From Chitinophaga filiformis (lineage in GTDB: Bacteria > Bacteroidota > Bacteroidia > Chitinophagales > Chitinophagaceae): DNA of 64,000 nucleotides. The position numbers were made by a program, and so were the translations under genes. Under the pieces are notes generated by a model. That model was not told the DNA's origin. It did no database searches and saw only the letters and a program-made list of their open reading frames with translations. Each line of letters begins with the position of its first letter. Position 1 is the first letter of the stretch. Below are positions 16,577-24,773 of the stretch, one piece after another. The stretch is from positions 7,295,001-7,359,000 of the forward strand of contig NZ_CP095855.1 in the NCBI RefSeq assembly GCF_023100805.1, written 5' to 3'.

Positions 16577-17296
16577 ATGGATACTTATACCCAACAGGTT
16601 AATAAAGAGCTCCTGGCCTGGCAAAAAGCCATGCAGCGGGGCATCAGCCTTCCTGCTAAGCTAAGCCGGGGGCTGCAGCAGAAAATTAACCGGGTCATTC
16701 CGGAAAAGGTACACGTAGCCCTGACCAGCGCAGTCAAACAAACGACCCGGGCGGTTATCTCCGGCGCGGGCTTCACCAGTCCTCCTCCCTTATTTGAGGA
16801 AGATCTGGCCATCCGCGAATCGAAAGTGCGGGAGCGCATCAACTTTTACAAAACGACGGCCGCTACTGAAGGCGCCCTGACAGGAGCCGGCGGTATCCTG
16901 CTTGGCCTGGCCGATTTTCCCCTGTTTCTGACCATCAAGATGAAGATGTTATTTGACATTGCCGCCCTCTATGGCCGTAATGTGAACGACTATAAGGAAC
17001 GTCTCTTCATCCTCCATATTTTCTTCATTACTTTCTCTACCCAGGACTTCCGCAACAAACTATACCCGATCATTGCCGACTGGGAGCATTACAGCCGCGA
17101 ACTACCTGAAGATATCCATGCCTTCGACTGGCGTAACTTTCAGCAACAATACCGGGACTACCTCGATCTGGCCAAGCTGCTTCAGCTCATGCCCATCATC
17201 GGGGCGGCCGTTGGCGCCTATGTCAATCACCGCCTGACGGACAAACTTGGCCACAGCGCCATGAATGCTTACCGCTTACGACTAATGAAACAGTAA
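16577..17296 (+). CDS. EcsC-family protein
   Basis: From the ATG at 16577 the protein has 239 residues (an upstream TTG at 16547 would add ten). The signature region TEGALTGAGGILLGLADFPLFL and TIKMKMLFDIAALYG (about 93-131) is typical of the EcsC family: a Gly-rich hydrophobic stretch followed by an amphipathic helix. A second short hydrophobic segment (LMPIIGAAVGAYVNH, about 203-217) lies near the end. The role of EcsC is poorly known; in Bacillus it neighbours the Ecs ABC transporter. The 3' end is duplicated downstream (17319-17431). Confidence 0.85.
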   Translation: MDTYTQQVNKELLAWQKAMQRGISLPAKLSRGLQQKINRVIPEKVHVALTSAVKQTTRAVISGAGFTSPPPLFEEDLAIRESKVRERINFYKTTAATEGALTGAGGILLGLADFPLFLTIKMKMLFDIAALYGRNVNDYKERLFILHIFFITFSTQDFRNKLYPIIADWEHYSRELPEDIHAFDWRNFQQQYRDYLDLAKLLQLMPIIGAAVGAYVNHRLTDKLGHSAMNAYRLRLMKQ

Positions 17297-17431
17297 TAGC
17301 TGTCGTGACTTATCTTGGGACGCTGTCGGCGCATACGTCAATCACCGCCAGACAGACAAACTTGGACAGAGTACCATGAATGCTTACCGCTTACGACTAA
17401 TGAAACAGTAATAGCTATCGTGACGTATCTT
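17204..17431 (+). repeat. Tandem duplication of the EcsC-gene 3' end
   Basis: Copy 1 (17204-17316) includes the last 30 codons and stop of the EcsC-like gene; copy 2 (17319-17431) repeats it 115 nt later with about a dozen substitutions, keeping the stretch ATGAATGCTTACCGCTTACG and the stop TAATAGC. Copy 2 lies entirely after the intact stop codon and is not translated with the gene. Confidence 0.92.
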
Positions 17432-17486
17432 TACGCTCTCTATGTATAAACGATACGCTATCTAACTTTATTAAACTCCGTAGTAT

Positions 17487-18152
17487 ATGACCAGGTACGA
17501 TGAAATCTTCGAGAACAACAGGATGTGGATGGCTTCCAAAACAGCCGCAGACAAAGGATTTTTTGAAAAACTGGCCGAGGAGCAGAACCCGGACTACCTT
17601 TACATCGGCTGCAGCGACAGTCGCGTGCCCACCAATGAGATCATGGGACTGGATGCCGGCGAGGTCTTTGTACACCGTAACATCGCCAACCTGGTGAACA
17701 ATGTGGATCTGAGCGTCATGGCCGTTATCAATTATGCCGTACGGCACCTTGGCGTAAAACACATCATTGTATGCGGTCACTATAACTGTGGCGGCGTTAA
17801 AGCGGCTATGCAGCCCGCCGACCTCGGATTGCTCAACCCCTGGTTGCGTAACATCCGCGATGTATACCGTTTGCACCGCCAGGAGCTGGATGCCATTGAA
17901 GACGATACTGCCCGTTACAACCGCCTCGTGGAACTGAATGTGCAGGAACAATGTGTGAATGTTATCAAAACAGCGGCTGTACAGCAATCCTATGTTGAAA
18001 GAGGTTATCCTACTGTACATGGTTGGGTATATGACCTCTACACCGGCCAGCTGATAGATCTGAAGATCGACTTCGAAGGCATACTGCACAATATCCAGGA
18101 AATCTATGACCTGACCGGTAAGGGATTAATGAAGAAAAAGGGTGAACAATGA
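17487..18152 (+). CDS. can: Beta-class carbonic anhydrase
   Basis: This 221-residue enzyme has the zinc ligands of the beta class: Cys42 in IGCSDSRVPTNEI (with Asp44-Arg46 dyad), His98 and Cys101 in VCGHYNCGGV. Length matches E. coli Can (220). It interconverts CO2 and bicarbonate in the cytoplasm, supplying bicarbonate for biosynthetic carboxylations. Its stop overlaps the start of murI by 4 nt (ATGA), so the two are co-transcribed. Confidence 0.96.
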   Translation: MTRYDEIFENNRMWMASKTAADKGFFEKLAEEQNPDYLYIGCSDSRVPTNEIMGLDAGEVFVHRNIANLVNNVDLSVMAVINYAVRHLGVKHIIVCGHYNCGGVKAAMQPADLGLLNPWLRNIRDVYRLHRQELDAIEDDTARYNRLVELNVQEQCVNVIKTAAVQQSYVERGYPTVHGWVYDLYTGQLIDLKIDFEGILHNIQEIYDLTGKGLMKKKGEQ

Positions 18153-18967
18153 CGGGACCTATCGGTGTATTTGATTCCGGTTACGGCGGCCTGACAGTAT
18201 TAAAGGAGATCATAGCTACGCTTCCGCAATATGACTATATCTACCTTGGTGACAATGCACGCGCACCTTATGGCAACCGCGGCTTTGATACCATCCATGC
18301 CTATACGCTTCAGTGTGTACAGCACCTGTTCGATATGGGCTGCCCGCTGGTAATACTTGCCTGTAATACTGCTTCTGCCCGGGCACTCCGCACTATCCAG
18401 CAGAAAGACCTGCCGCGCATTGCGCCGGATCGCCGTGTGCTGGGTGTGATCCGTCCTACTACTGAAATGGTAGGGACACTGACGCAGAGCGGCGAAGTGG
18501 GTATTCTTGCTACTAAAGGCACCGTAGCTTCTGAGTCCTATCCCATCGAGATCAACAAGTTCTTCCCGCATGTCAGGGTACATCAACTCGCTTGCCCCAT
18601 GTGGGTGCCGATCGTTGAGAATGGTGAGGCTGATGGCGAAGGCGCTGATTATTTTGTCAAAAAATATCTGCATCAGATATTGACAGACGCACCTGACATT
18701 GATACCCTGGTATTAGCTTGTACGCACTATCCTATCTTAACCAAAAAGATCCGGCAGTTCCTTCCCGGTGGGATTACACTGCTATCTCAGGGGAAGATCG
18801 TTGCGCATAGTCTGAAAGATTATCTGCAACGTCATCCGGAAATGGAGGTACGACTGAGTAAGAACGGTGGGAGGAAGTACTTTACTACGGATGATCCGGT
18901 AATATTTGAGAAGCAGACGGAGATCTTTTTGGGGGAGACGGTGAAGACGGAGTTTATTAATCCGTGA
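18149..18967 (+). CDS. murI: Glutamate racemase
   Basis: This 272-residue protein has GVFDSGYGGLTVL (about 6-18) with the substrate-binding Asp-Ser, catalytic Cys72 in LACNTASA and catalytic Cys191 in LACTHYPIL. It makes D-glutamate for peptidoglycan. It is translationally coupled to the carbonic anhydrase gene. The region downstream is the first hairpin-repeat cluster. Confidence 0.96.
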   Translation: MTGPIGVFDSGYGGLTVLKEIIATLPQYDYIYLGDNARAPYGNRGFDTIHAYTLQCVQHLFDMGCPLVILACNTASARALRTIQQKDLPRIAPDRRVLGVIRPTTEMVGTLTQSGEVGILATKGTVASESYPIEINKFFPHVRVHQLACPMWVPIVENGEADGEGADYFVKKYLHQILTDAPDIDTLVLACTHYPILTKKIRQFLPGGITLLSQGKIVAHSLKDYLQRHPEMEVRLSKNGGRKYFTTDDPVIFEKQTEIFLGETVKTEFINP

Positions 18968-19106
18968 GGTACGGATGATGATTATAATACCGCGTATAGT
19001 AGCTTTTCCTACGCTTTGAGTGATTTCTTTTCTGTGTGATAAATGGATAATATTCCATCTATTTTGCGAATGCAGTGACCGGATTCCGGGTTATAGTACC
19101 GCGTAT

Positions 19107-19264
19107 AGTAGCTCGGTTTCAGTATGGGATCGCGGTCGGCGCCTCTTTGATTGAATCTCTATTGGGCGTTTTCAAGCGTATGGGCTTGGGATGTCTGTTT
19201 AGCTGCATCGATCGTGTGTCAAAGAGCCGAAGGCCCGCGATTCCCATCTGAAACCGGTGCTACT
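19107..19264 (-). repeat. Hairpin repeat element, copy A1
   Basis: A 158-nt imperfect palindrome bounded by AGTAGC/GCTACT. The outer arms, about 37 nt each (GGTTTCAG...CTCTTTGA and its near complement), surround an interior of about 75 nt. It is the same family as the copies at 19964 and 32059 but in the opposite orientation. Confidence 0.9.
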
Positions 19265-19390
19265 TATACGCTCCCTATTAGTTGCTTTTCCTCCGCTTTC
19301 AATGACTTTTCTTAACTGTCTCATAAATGGATAATATTCCATCTATTTTGCGAATGCAGTGACCGGATTCCGGATTATAGTACCGCGTAT

Positions 19391-19548
19391 AGTAGCTCAG
19401 TTTCAGTATGGGATCGCGGTCGGCGCCTCTTTGATTGAATCTCTATTGGGCGTTTTCAAGCGTATGGGCTTGGAATGTCTGTTTAGCTGCATCGATCGTG
19501 TGTCAAAGAGCCGAAGGCCCGCAATTCCCATCTGAAACCGGTGCTACT
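19391..19548 (-). repeat. Hairpin repeat element, copy A2
   Basis: Near-identical to A1, 284 nt away, created by the tandem duplication. One arm has GCAATTCCC instead of GCGATTCCC, which turns a G-C pair into a G-T wobble and keeps the stem. Confidence 0.9.
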
Positions 19549-19963
19549 TATACGCTCCCTATTAGTTGCTTTTCCTCCGCTTTCAGTGAATTCCTTTCTG
19601 TGTAATAAATGGATGTTGTCTCTCACTTATCAGTCATACAATCATTGTTGTAATGTGGAGCTATTAGATTACATACCTGCCTTCAGCGGCTCGGTTAAGT
19701 GAATTCTCTTTATCCAATAACTATGCTGGATAAGGTTTTCGTGATTCAACCAATACGATCCATAGGCGTTTTCAAGAAGGCGTTCATTCTGTGTGCATGG
19801 CCAATAAGGTTAAGACAACAAAGAAACTATCTCTGATATTTATCGTGTAGTACGTATATAATACGTGTATGGTATATACCGCCTCATAAAAGCAATTGGG
19901 ATGCGTTTTACCACATTTTCTGAAATTTGATTCGACAAGAGACTTACTTACAATTGGAGGTCC

Positions 19964-20139
19964 GGAAGTAGCAAGCGGTTTCAGGTGGGAATCACTGGCC
20001 TTAGTTATTTGAAGCATGTTCACACGATTGACGGGGGTTTAATACATATTCAAAAGCTTACACGATTCCAACTGCCTAATAGCACGCAGCTTCAAAGAAC
20101 TACAGCCAGTGATCCCAGCCTGAAACCGCAGCTACTTCC
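19964..20139 (+). repeat. Hairpin repeat element, copy B1
   Basis: A 176-nt element with ends GGAAGTAGC and GCTACTTCC. The arms GGTTTCAGGTGGGAATCACT... and ...AGTGATCCCAGCCTGAAACC pair over about 39 nt; the interior carries ACACGATT twice. It has the orientation of the copies at 32 kb. Confidence 0.9.
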
Positions 20140-20292
20140 AATAAACGAACAAACAACAATAGAAAAGCCCATAGATCGAAAGACCTATGGATTTAAGAGA
20201 ACTACAGCCAGTGATCCCGGCCTGAAACCGCAGCTACTTCCAATGAATGAACAAACAACAATAAAAAAGCCCATAGATCGAAAGACCTATGG
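20097..20292. repeat. 102-nt direct duplication of an element arm plus terminator
   Basis: 20097-20190 (3' arm of element B1, its right end and a terminator hairpin) is repeated at 20199-20292 at a 102-nt offset. The first terminator copy is decayed (CTATGGATTT in place of CTATGGGCTT), the second is intact. Confidence 0.9.
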
Positions 20293-20296
20293 GCTT
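20267..20296 (-). terminator. Intrinsic terminator of the oligopeptidase gene
   Basis: A 10-bp stem AAGCCCATAG/CTATGGGCTT with a 10-nt loop is followed on the minus strand by a run of T (complement of 20263-20268). It lies 18 nt after the stop at 20315. Confidence 0.88.
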
Positions 20297-20314
20297 AAAA
20301 ATATCAACATCAAA

Positions 20315-22456
20315 CTATTTCCCTTCCAATCCAAGCAGGAACGCATATTGCAACGCAACATCCTCGAGGCTCTTGAAACGCCCGGAAGCCCCACCATGCC
20401 CCGCCTCCATGTTGGTATGCAGCAGTAACATATGGTTATCTGTTTTGAATTCACGCAGCTTCGCCACCCATTTTGCAGGCTCCCAATATTGCACCTGTGA
20501 GTCATGCAGGCCTGTTGTTACAAGCATGTTAGGATATGCCTGTGCCTTTACATTATCGTAAGGAGAATAAGCCTTCATATAGTCATAGTATTCCTTCTTC
20601 TTTGGATTACCCCATTCGTCAAATTCACCGGTAGTTAATGGAATACTTTCGTCAAGCATCGTTGTCAGTACATCCACAAATGGAACCGCTGCAATGACAC
20701 CGTTCCAGAGCGCAGGACGCATATTGACAACTGCACCCATCAACAAGCCGCCGGCACTGCCTCCCATGGCGTAGAGATGTGAACTGTCAGTATAATGGGC
20801 TTTTACAAGATAGTCAGCACAATCGATGAAGTCTGTAAACGTGTTCATCTTCTTGAACAGCTTACCATCTTCATACCATTGCCGCCCCATCTCCTCTCCT
20901 CCTCTGATATGCGCAATAGCATAGGCAAATCCCCTGTCCAGTAAGCTCAAACGGTTACTGCTGAAGGAGGGCTCTATACTGACACCGTAAGAACCATAGC
21001 CATACAGCAACAGTGGTCCCTTGCCATTTTTCTCGAATCCTTTTTTGTATACAATGGAGACAGGTACTTTCACGCCATCCCTGGCAGTAACGTACAAGCG
21101 CTCTGTAACATAATCCTTCGGATCATAGCCGCCCAATACCTCCTGGCGTTTACGCAGCTCACTCTTTTTGGCATCCATGTCGTAATCGTAGGTAGATACC
21201 GGCGTTGTCATGGATGTATATGAGTAGCGGAGCGTCTTTGTATCAAACTCAGGATTGACCGAGATGGACGCAAGGTAGGCAGGTTCTTCAAACTTCAGGT
21301 AGTGATCTTCTTTTGTACGGGAGTTGATCACGCGCAATTGTGTAAGACCATTCTTACGCTCACTCAGCACCATATGATCACGGAACAGTTCAATGCCCTG
21401 TAACAATACATCTGCACGATGAGGAATGACCTCTTTCCAGTTACTGCCGGCGGTTTTATCCTGCGGACATTCCATCAGGCGGAAGTTCACAGCATCCCAG
21501 TTCGTCACGATATAGAATTTGTCATCCTTGTGATCAATATCGTATAGATGATCGCGCCGGCGTGGTTCAAAAACGTGAAATGCACCATCAGGTTTGGAAG
21601 CATCCAGTATACGATATTCAGAAGAGACCGTACTATGGCTTTGTATCATGATGAATTTACCTGATTTTGAACGGGCAACATCCACATAGAAGGTTTCATC
21701 CTTCTCATTGAACACTTCCTTGTCCTGAGCCGCATCCGTACCGGCAACATGCCGCAGGATACGTTCTTCCCTCAGCGTAACCGGGTTCTTGACAGTGTAG
21801 AAGAAAGTCTTGTTATCGCTTGCCCAGGCTGCACTGCCGGAAGTTTCCCTGATCGCCTCCGGCAATACTTCCCCTGTCTGCAGGTTCTTGATATAGATAG
21901 TATACTGACGACGGCTTACCGTATCAACACCATAGGCCAGCCATTGTGCATCAGGGCTTACAGACATCCCTCCCACATGGTAGTAGTCGTGGCCTGCGGC
22001 CAGCACGTTCACATCCAGCATCACTTCTTCTGTACCTTCCAGGCTGCCTTTTTTACGGCAGTATATCGGGTACTCTTTGCCTTGTGTAAAACGGGTGTAA
22101 TAATAGTAACCATTCTTCAGGTAAGGTACGCTGGCATCTGTTTCCATAATACGCCCCCTCATCTCCTCGTACAACTTCTTTCTCATACCGGCGGAAGACT
22201 CCAGCATGGTATCCAGGTAGTTATTCTCTGCCTTGAGATACGCAATGACTTTGGGGTCATTCCGGTCATTCATCCAATAGTATTTGTCTATCCTGGTTTC
22301 ACCGTGTATGGTCATCGCCGTATCTATCTGTTCGGCTACAGGTGGCTTTATTGTTTTGACTTCTGCTGACATACTTTTCTTATTTTCCTTACAGGCAAAC
22401 AGGCCCATGCCTGACAACATTATGGCAAATGCAGCGGCTTTCCTCATAGGTGACAA
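20315..22456 (-). CDS. ptrB: Oligopeptidase B-like S9 peptidase, lipoprotein
   Basis: This 713-residue protein starts with a lipoprotein signal (hydrophobic segment ending LFAC, Cys22), then an N-terminal beta-propeller (about 70-420) and a C-terminal alpha/beta hydrolase domain. The catalytic triad is visible: Ser in MGGSAGGLLMG, Asp in TTGLHDSQVQYWEPAKW and His in EAGHGGASGRF. These match oligopeptidase B, which cuts short peptides after basic residues. A lipid anchor is unlike the cytoplasmic E. coli enzyme and puts it in the periplasm or at the outer membrane. The Gfo/Idh/MocA gene lies upstream on the same strand. Confidence 0.93.
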   Translation of the reverse strand: MSPMRKAAAFAIMLSGMGLFACKENKKSMSAEVKTIKPPVAEQIDTAMTIHGETRIDKYYWMNDRNDPKVIAYLKAENNYLDTMLESSAGMRKKLYEEMRGRIMETDASVPYLKNGYYYYTRFTQGKEYPIYCRKKGSLEGTEEVMLDVNVLAAGHDYYHVGGMSVSPDAQWLAYGVDTVSRRQYTIYIKNLQTGEVLPEAIRETSGSAAWASDNKTFFYTVKNPVTLREERILRHVAGTDAAQDKEVFNEKDETFYVDVARSKSGKFIMIQSHSTVSSEYRILDASKPDGAFHVFEPRRRDHLYDIDHKDDKFYIVTNWDAVNFRLMECPQDKTAGSNWKEVIPHRADVLLQGIELFRDHMVLSERKNGLTQLRVINSRTKEDHYLKFEEPAYLASISVNPEFDTKTLRYSYTSMTTPVSTYDYDMDAKKSELRKRQEVLGGYDPKDYVTERLYVTARDGVKVPVSIVYKKGFEKNGKGPLLLYGYGSYGVSIEPSFSSNRLSLLDRGFAYAIAHIRGGEEMGRQWYEDGKLFKKMNTFTDFIDCADYLVKAHYTDSSHLYAMGGSAGGLLMGAVVNMRPALWNGVIAAVPFVDVLTTMLDESIPLTTGEFDEWGNPKKKEYYDYMKAYSPYDNVKAQAYPNMLVTTGLHDSQVQYWEPAKWVAKLREFKTDNHMLLLHTNMEAGHGGASGRFKSLEDVALQYAFLLGLEGK

Positions 22457-22486
22457 ATTGAGGCTACGAATGTAATACTTATCCTG

Positions 22487-23869
22487 TTACACAATCTTCA
22501 TTTTTTGGGCGTCCCAGTGGATCACTTTTTTACTGAAGTAACTCTCATTGGTAACCAATGCAGGACCTGCTGCACGGAGTCCAAAGGAGGCGTCTTCCAC
22601 AACAGGCCTGCCCGTACGCATGGCCTCAAAGAAGTTGATAAAATGATCCAGACGGGCATCGTATCCCCTTGGGGCAGCATAAGCGCTTTCTGAACGCTGT
22701 GCCGGCTTACGGCTTTCCTCAGGATATTTTGCATTGTACTGTTTTACATAAGCTTCCTGGGTAGCTTTTGTAAAAGTATTATAGGTATCCCAGCCACCAT
22801 AACCAGGTGCTGAAGAGAGTTTATGCTTTTTGATCTTGAAATCATCCCATCCCAGTTCCAGCACCCCGTCTGTACCAATAAAGCGGGTAAATTCACCACC
22901 GCCTCCACCGTCAGCGAAGTTGACACGTAAGGTTACCTGGAAGGCTGCATGCGCTTTTGTTTCCGGATAATCAAAGATCGCGACCACAACATCCGGAACA
23001 TCACGCCCGTCTTTCCATTGTACCAGGTTGCCGCTGGCAAAGATGCGCTCGGGGCCCAGTGAGCCCGTAATGAAGTGCAGGCCGGAGATGAGGTGAACGA
23101 ACAGATCGCCCGGTACACCGGTACCATATGCCCGGTAGTTGCGCCAGCGGAAGAAACGGGTGGGATCGAAAGGTACTTTGGCGGTATCTTTGAGGAAAGT
23201 GTCAAAGTCTACGGTAGCGGGAGAGGCATCGGGCGGAATGGAATACTGCCAGGCGCCCAGGGCATCATGACGGTCTATCCTGGCTTCTACAATGTTCAGC
23301 TGACCTATTTCCCCTGCCTCATAGCGCTTCTTTGCTTCTGCGAGGGCAATACTGCTCACACGCTGGCTACCTACCTGGAAAACGGCCTTTGTGCGCTGCT
23401 GGGTGGCAATCACCTTATGCCCTTCTTCAATCTGCTGTACCATGGGTTTCTCGCAGTATACAGCCTTGCCTTTTTCCATAGCGTCAATAGAGATAGTATC
23501 GTGCCAGTGATCGGGTGTGGCTACGATCACGGCGTCAATGTCCTTCCTGTTCAGCAGCTCGCGGTAGTCGCGGGTAGTAAAGATGTCTTTACCATACACT
23601 TCTTTGACTTTCGCAAGGTGACCATCATACAGGTCGGCGGCTGCCACGAATTCCACACCGGGCGCTTTCAGCGCCGTTTCTACGTCGCCGAAGCCCATAA
23701 TGCCCATACCGATACAACCGATACGGATCTTGTCGTTGGCAGCAATGCGGGTGTTGGGTTGTAGGATATGGACCTGTTCTTTTCCTAAAGCGGCCAATGA
23801 ACCGGCGCCCATCAGGGCGGCTGTTCCTCCGAGGTTACGGAGAAATTTTCTCCTGGAGTTGTCTGTCAT
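22487..23869 (-). CDS. Gfo/Idh/MocA-family oxidoreductase, Tat-exported
   Basis: The start MTDNSRRKFLRNLGGTAALM (ATG at 23867-23869) gives 460 residues and a Tat-type signal with the Arg-Arg pair; an upstream in-frame start would add 36 residues before this signal and is rejected. The NAD(P)-binding Rossmann fold begins IRIGCIGMGIMGFGDVE, and the family EKP motif is present (AVYCEKPMVQQIEEGHKVI). A C-terminal alpha/beta domain follows. Such exported family members in Bacteroidota act on sugars or inositols, but the substrate cannot be told here. It lies 80 nt after the sdh operon terminator region. Confidence 0.88.
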   Translation of the reverse strand: MTDNSRRKFLRNLGGTAALMGAGSLAALGKEQVHILQPNTRIAANDKIRIGCIGMGIMGFGDVETALKAPGVEFVAAADLYDGHLAKVKEVYGKDIFTTRDYRELLNRKDIDAVIVATPDHWHDTISIDAMEKGKAVYCEKPMVQQIEEGHKVIATQQRTKAVFQVGSQRVSSIALAEAKKRYEAGEIGQLNIVEARIDRHDALGAWQYSIPPDASPATVDFDTFLKDTAKVPFDPTRFFRWRNYRAYGTGVPGDLFVHLISGLHFITGSLGPERIFASGNLVQWKDGRDVPDVVVAIFDYPETKAHAAFQVTLRVNFADGGGGGEFTRFIGTDGVLELGWDDFKIKKHKLSSAPGYGGWDTYNTFTKATQEAYVKQYNAKYPEESRKPAQRSESAYAAPRGYDARLDHFINFFEAMRTGRPVVEDASFGLRAAGPALVTNESYFSKKVIHWDAQKMKIV

Positions 23870-23921
23870 AACGTAAAATTTGTGTGCAAACGGGTTTAAA
23901 CTAAAACAATATACAAAAAAA

Positions 23922-23947
23922 ATCCCCCTCGTTCCAGCGAGGGGGAT
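23922..23947 (-). terminator. Intrinsic terminator of the sdh operon
   Basis: A 10-bp stem ATCCCCCTCG/CGAGGGGGAT with a 6-nt loop is followed on the minus strand by seven T. It lies 34 nt after the sdhB stop. Confidence 0.93.
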
Positions 23948-23980
23948 CATGGTATTCACCAAATGCAATCGTGACAAAGA

Positions 23981-24745
23981 CTATTTTTCGTAGCTGAAAC
24001 CTGCGGCAATGTATTCGCGGTTCAGACGTGCAATATTTGTCAGGGAAATTTCTTTCGGACATTCTGCCTCACAGGCGCCGGTGTTGGTACAGCTGCCAAA
24101 ACCTTCCTTGTCCATCTGTGCCACCATATTCAGGGCCCTTGTCCTCTTCTCAGGCTGTCCCTGTGGCAGCAATGCCAGTTGGGATACTTTCGCTGAAACG
24201 AAGAGCATAGCAGAAGAGTTTTTACAAGCCGCTACGCAGGCGCCGCAACCGATACATGCTGCTGCCGCAAACGCTGCATCTGCTTTATCTTTTGGCACCA
24301 GGATATTGTTGGCATCCTGGGCGTTACCTGTATTTACAGAAACATAACCACCGGCTTCGATAATACGGTCAAATGCACCTCTGTCTACGGTCAGGTCTTT
24401 CACTACCGGGAAAGATCCTGCTCTCCATGGCTCAACAGTGATGGTATCGCCATCCTTGAAAGCGCGCATGTGCAGCTGGCAGGTGGTAGTACCAGCCCAC
24501 GGACCATGTGCACGGCCGTTAATATGCATGGAACACGCACCACAGATACCTTCACGACAATCGTGGTCAAACGCTATCGGCTCTTTACCTTCATTGATCA
24601 GGCGCTCATTCAGCACGTCAAACATTTCCAGGAATGACATTTCGGAAGAAATGCCGCTTACCGGATAAGTTTCAAATTTCCCCTGGGCGTCTGTGTTTTT
24701 CTGCCTCCACACTTTAAGTGTGAGATTCATAGTATAATGTTCCAT
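23981..24745 (-). CDS. sdhB: Succinate dehydrogenase/fumarate reductase iron-sulfur subunit
   Basis: This 254-residue protein has all three cluster motifs: [2Fe-2S] CREGICGACSMHING with a later Cys in TTTCQL, [4Fe-4S] CIGCGACVAACKNS, and [3Fe-4S] CTNTGACEAECPKEISL. It passes electrons between the flavoprotein and the membrane cytochrome b. It is the last gene of sdhC-sdhA-sdhB, 28 nt after sdhA, and is followed by a terminator. Confidence 0.96.
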   Translation of the reverse strand: MEHYTMNLTLKVWRQKNTDAQGKFETYPVSGISSEMSFLEMFDVLNERLINEGKEPIAFDHDCREGICGACSMHINGRAHGPWAGTTTCQLHMRAFKDGDTITVEPWRAGSFPVVKDLTVDRGAFDRIIEAGGYVSVNTGNAQDANNILVPKDKADAAFAAAACIGCGACVAACKNSSAMLFVSAKVSQLALLPQGQPEKRTRALNMVAQMDKEGFGSCTNTGACEAECPKEISLTNIARLNREYIAAGFSYEK

Positions 24746-24773
24746 ATCTATTGGACTATTATTATTGTGAAAA

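Larger units (their letters stand above)
19002..19613. repeat. 283-nt tandem repeat, about 2.2 copies
   Basis: The unit starting GCTTTTCCT at 19002 recurs at 19284 and, for the first 46 nt, at 19568 (spacing 282-284). The copies differ by few bases. Each full unit contains one hairpin element (19107-19264 and 19391-19548) plus a spacer with the shared word ATAAATGGATAATATTCCAT. Confidence 0.93.
18968..20266. other. Repeat-rich non-coding region between murI and the oligopeptidase gene
   Basis: About 1.3 kb between two convergent genes contain no convincing gene. It holds a 283-nt tandem repeat with two hairpin elements (19002-19613), about 350 nt of unique AT-rich sequence (19614-19963), one hairpin element in the other orientation (19964-20139) and a duplicated half element with terminator (20199-20292). 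Short open frames here are read through the repeats and have no support. Confidence 0.85.

Noticed and set aside
19107..19264. Group II intron or retron RNA
   Set aside because: No reverse transcriptase is near and no domain V-like motif was seen; element length is too short for an intron.
23870..23977. Upstream start for the Gfo/Idh/MocA gene
   Set aside because: It would put 36 residues before a clean Tat signal and runs into the sdh terminator hairpin.
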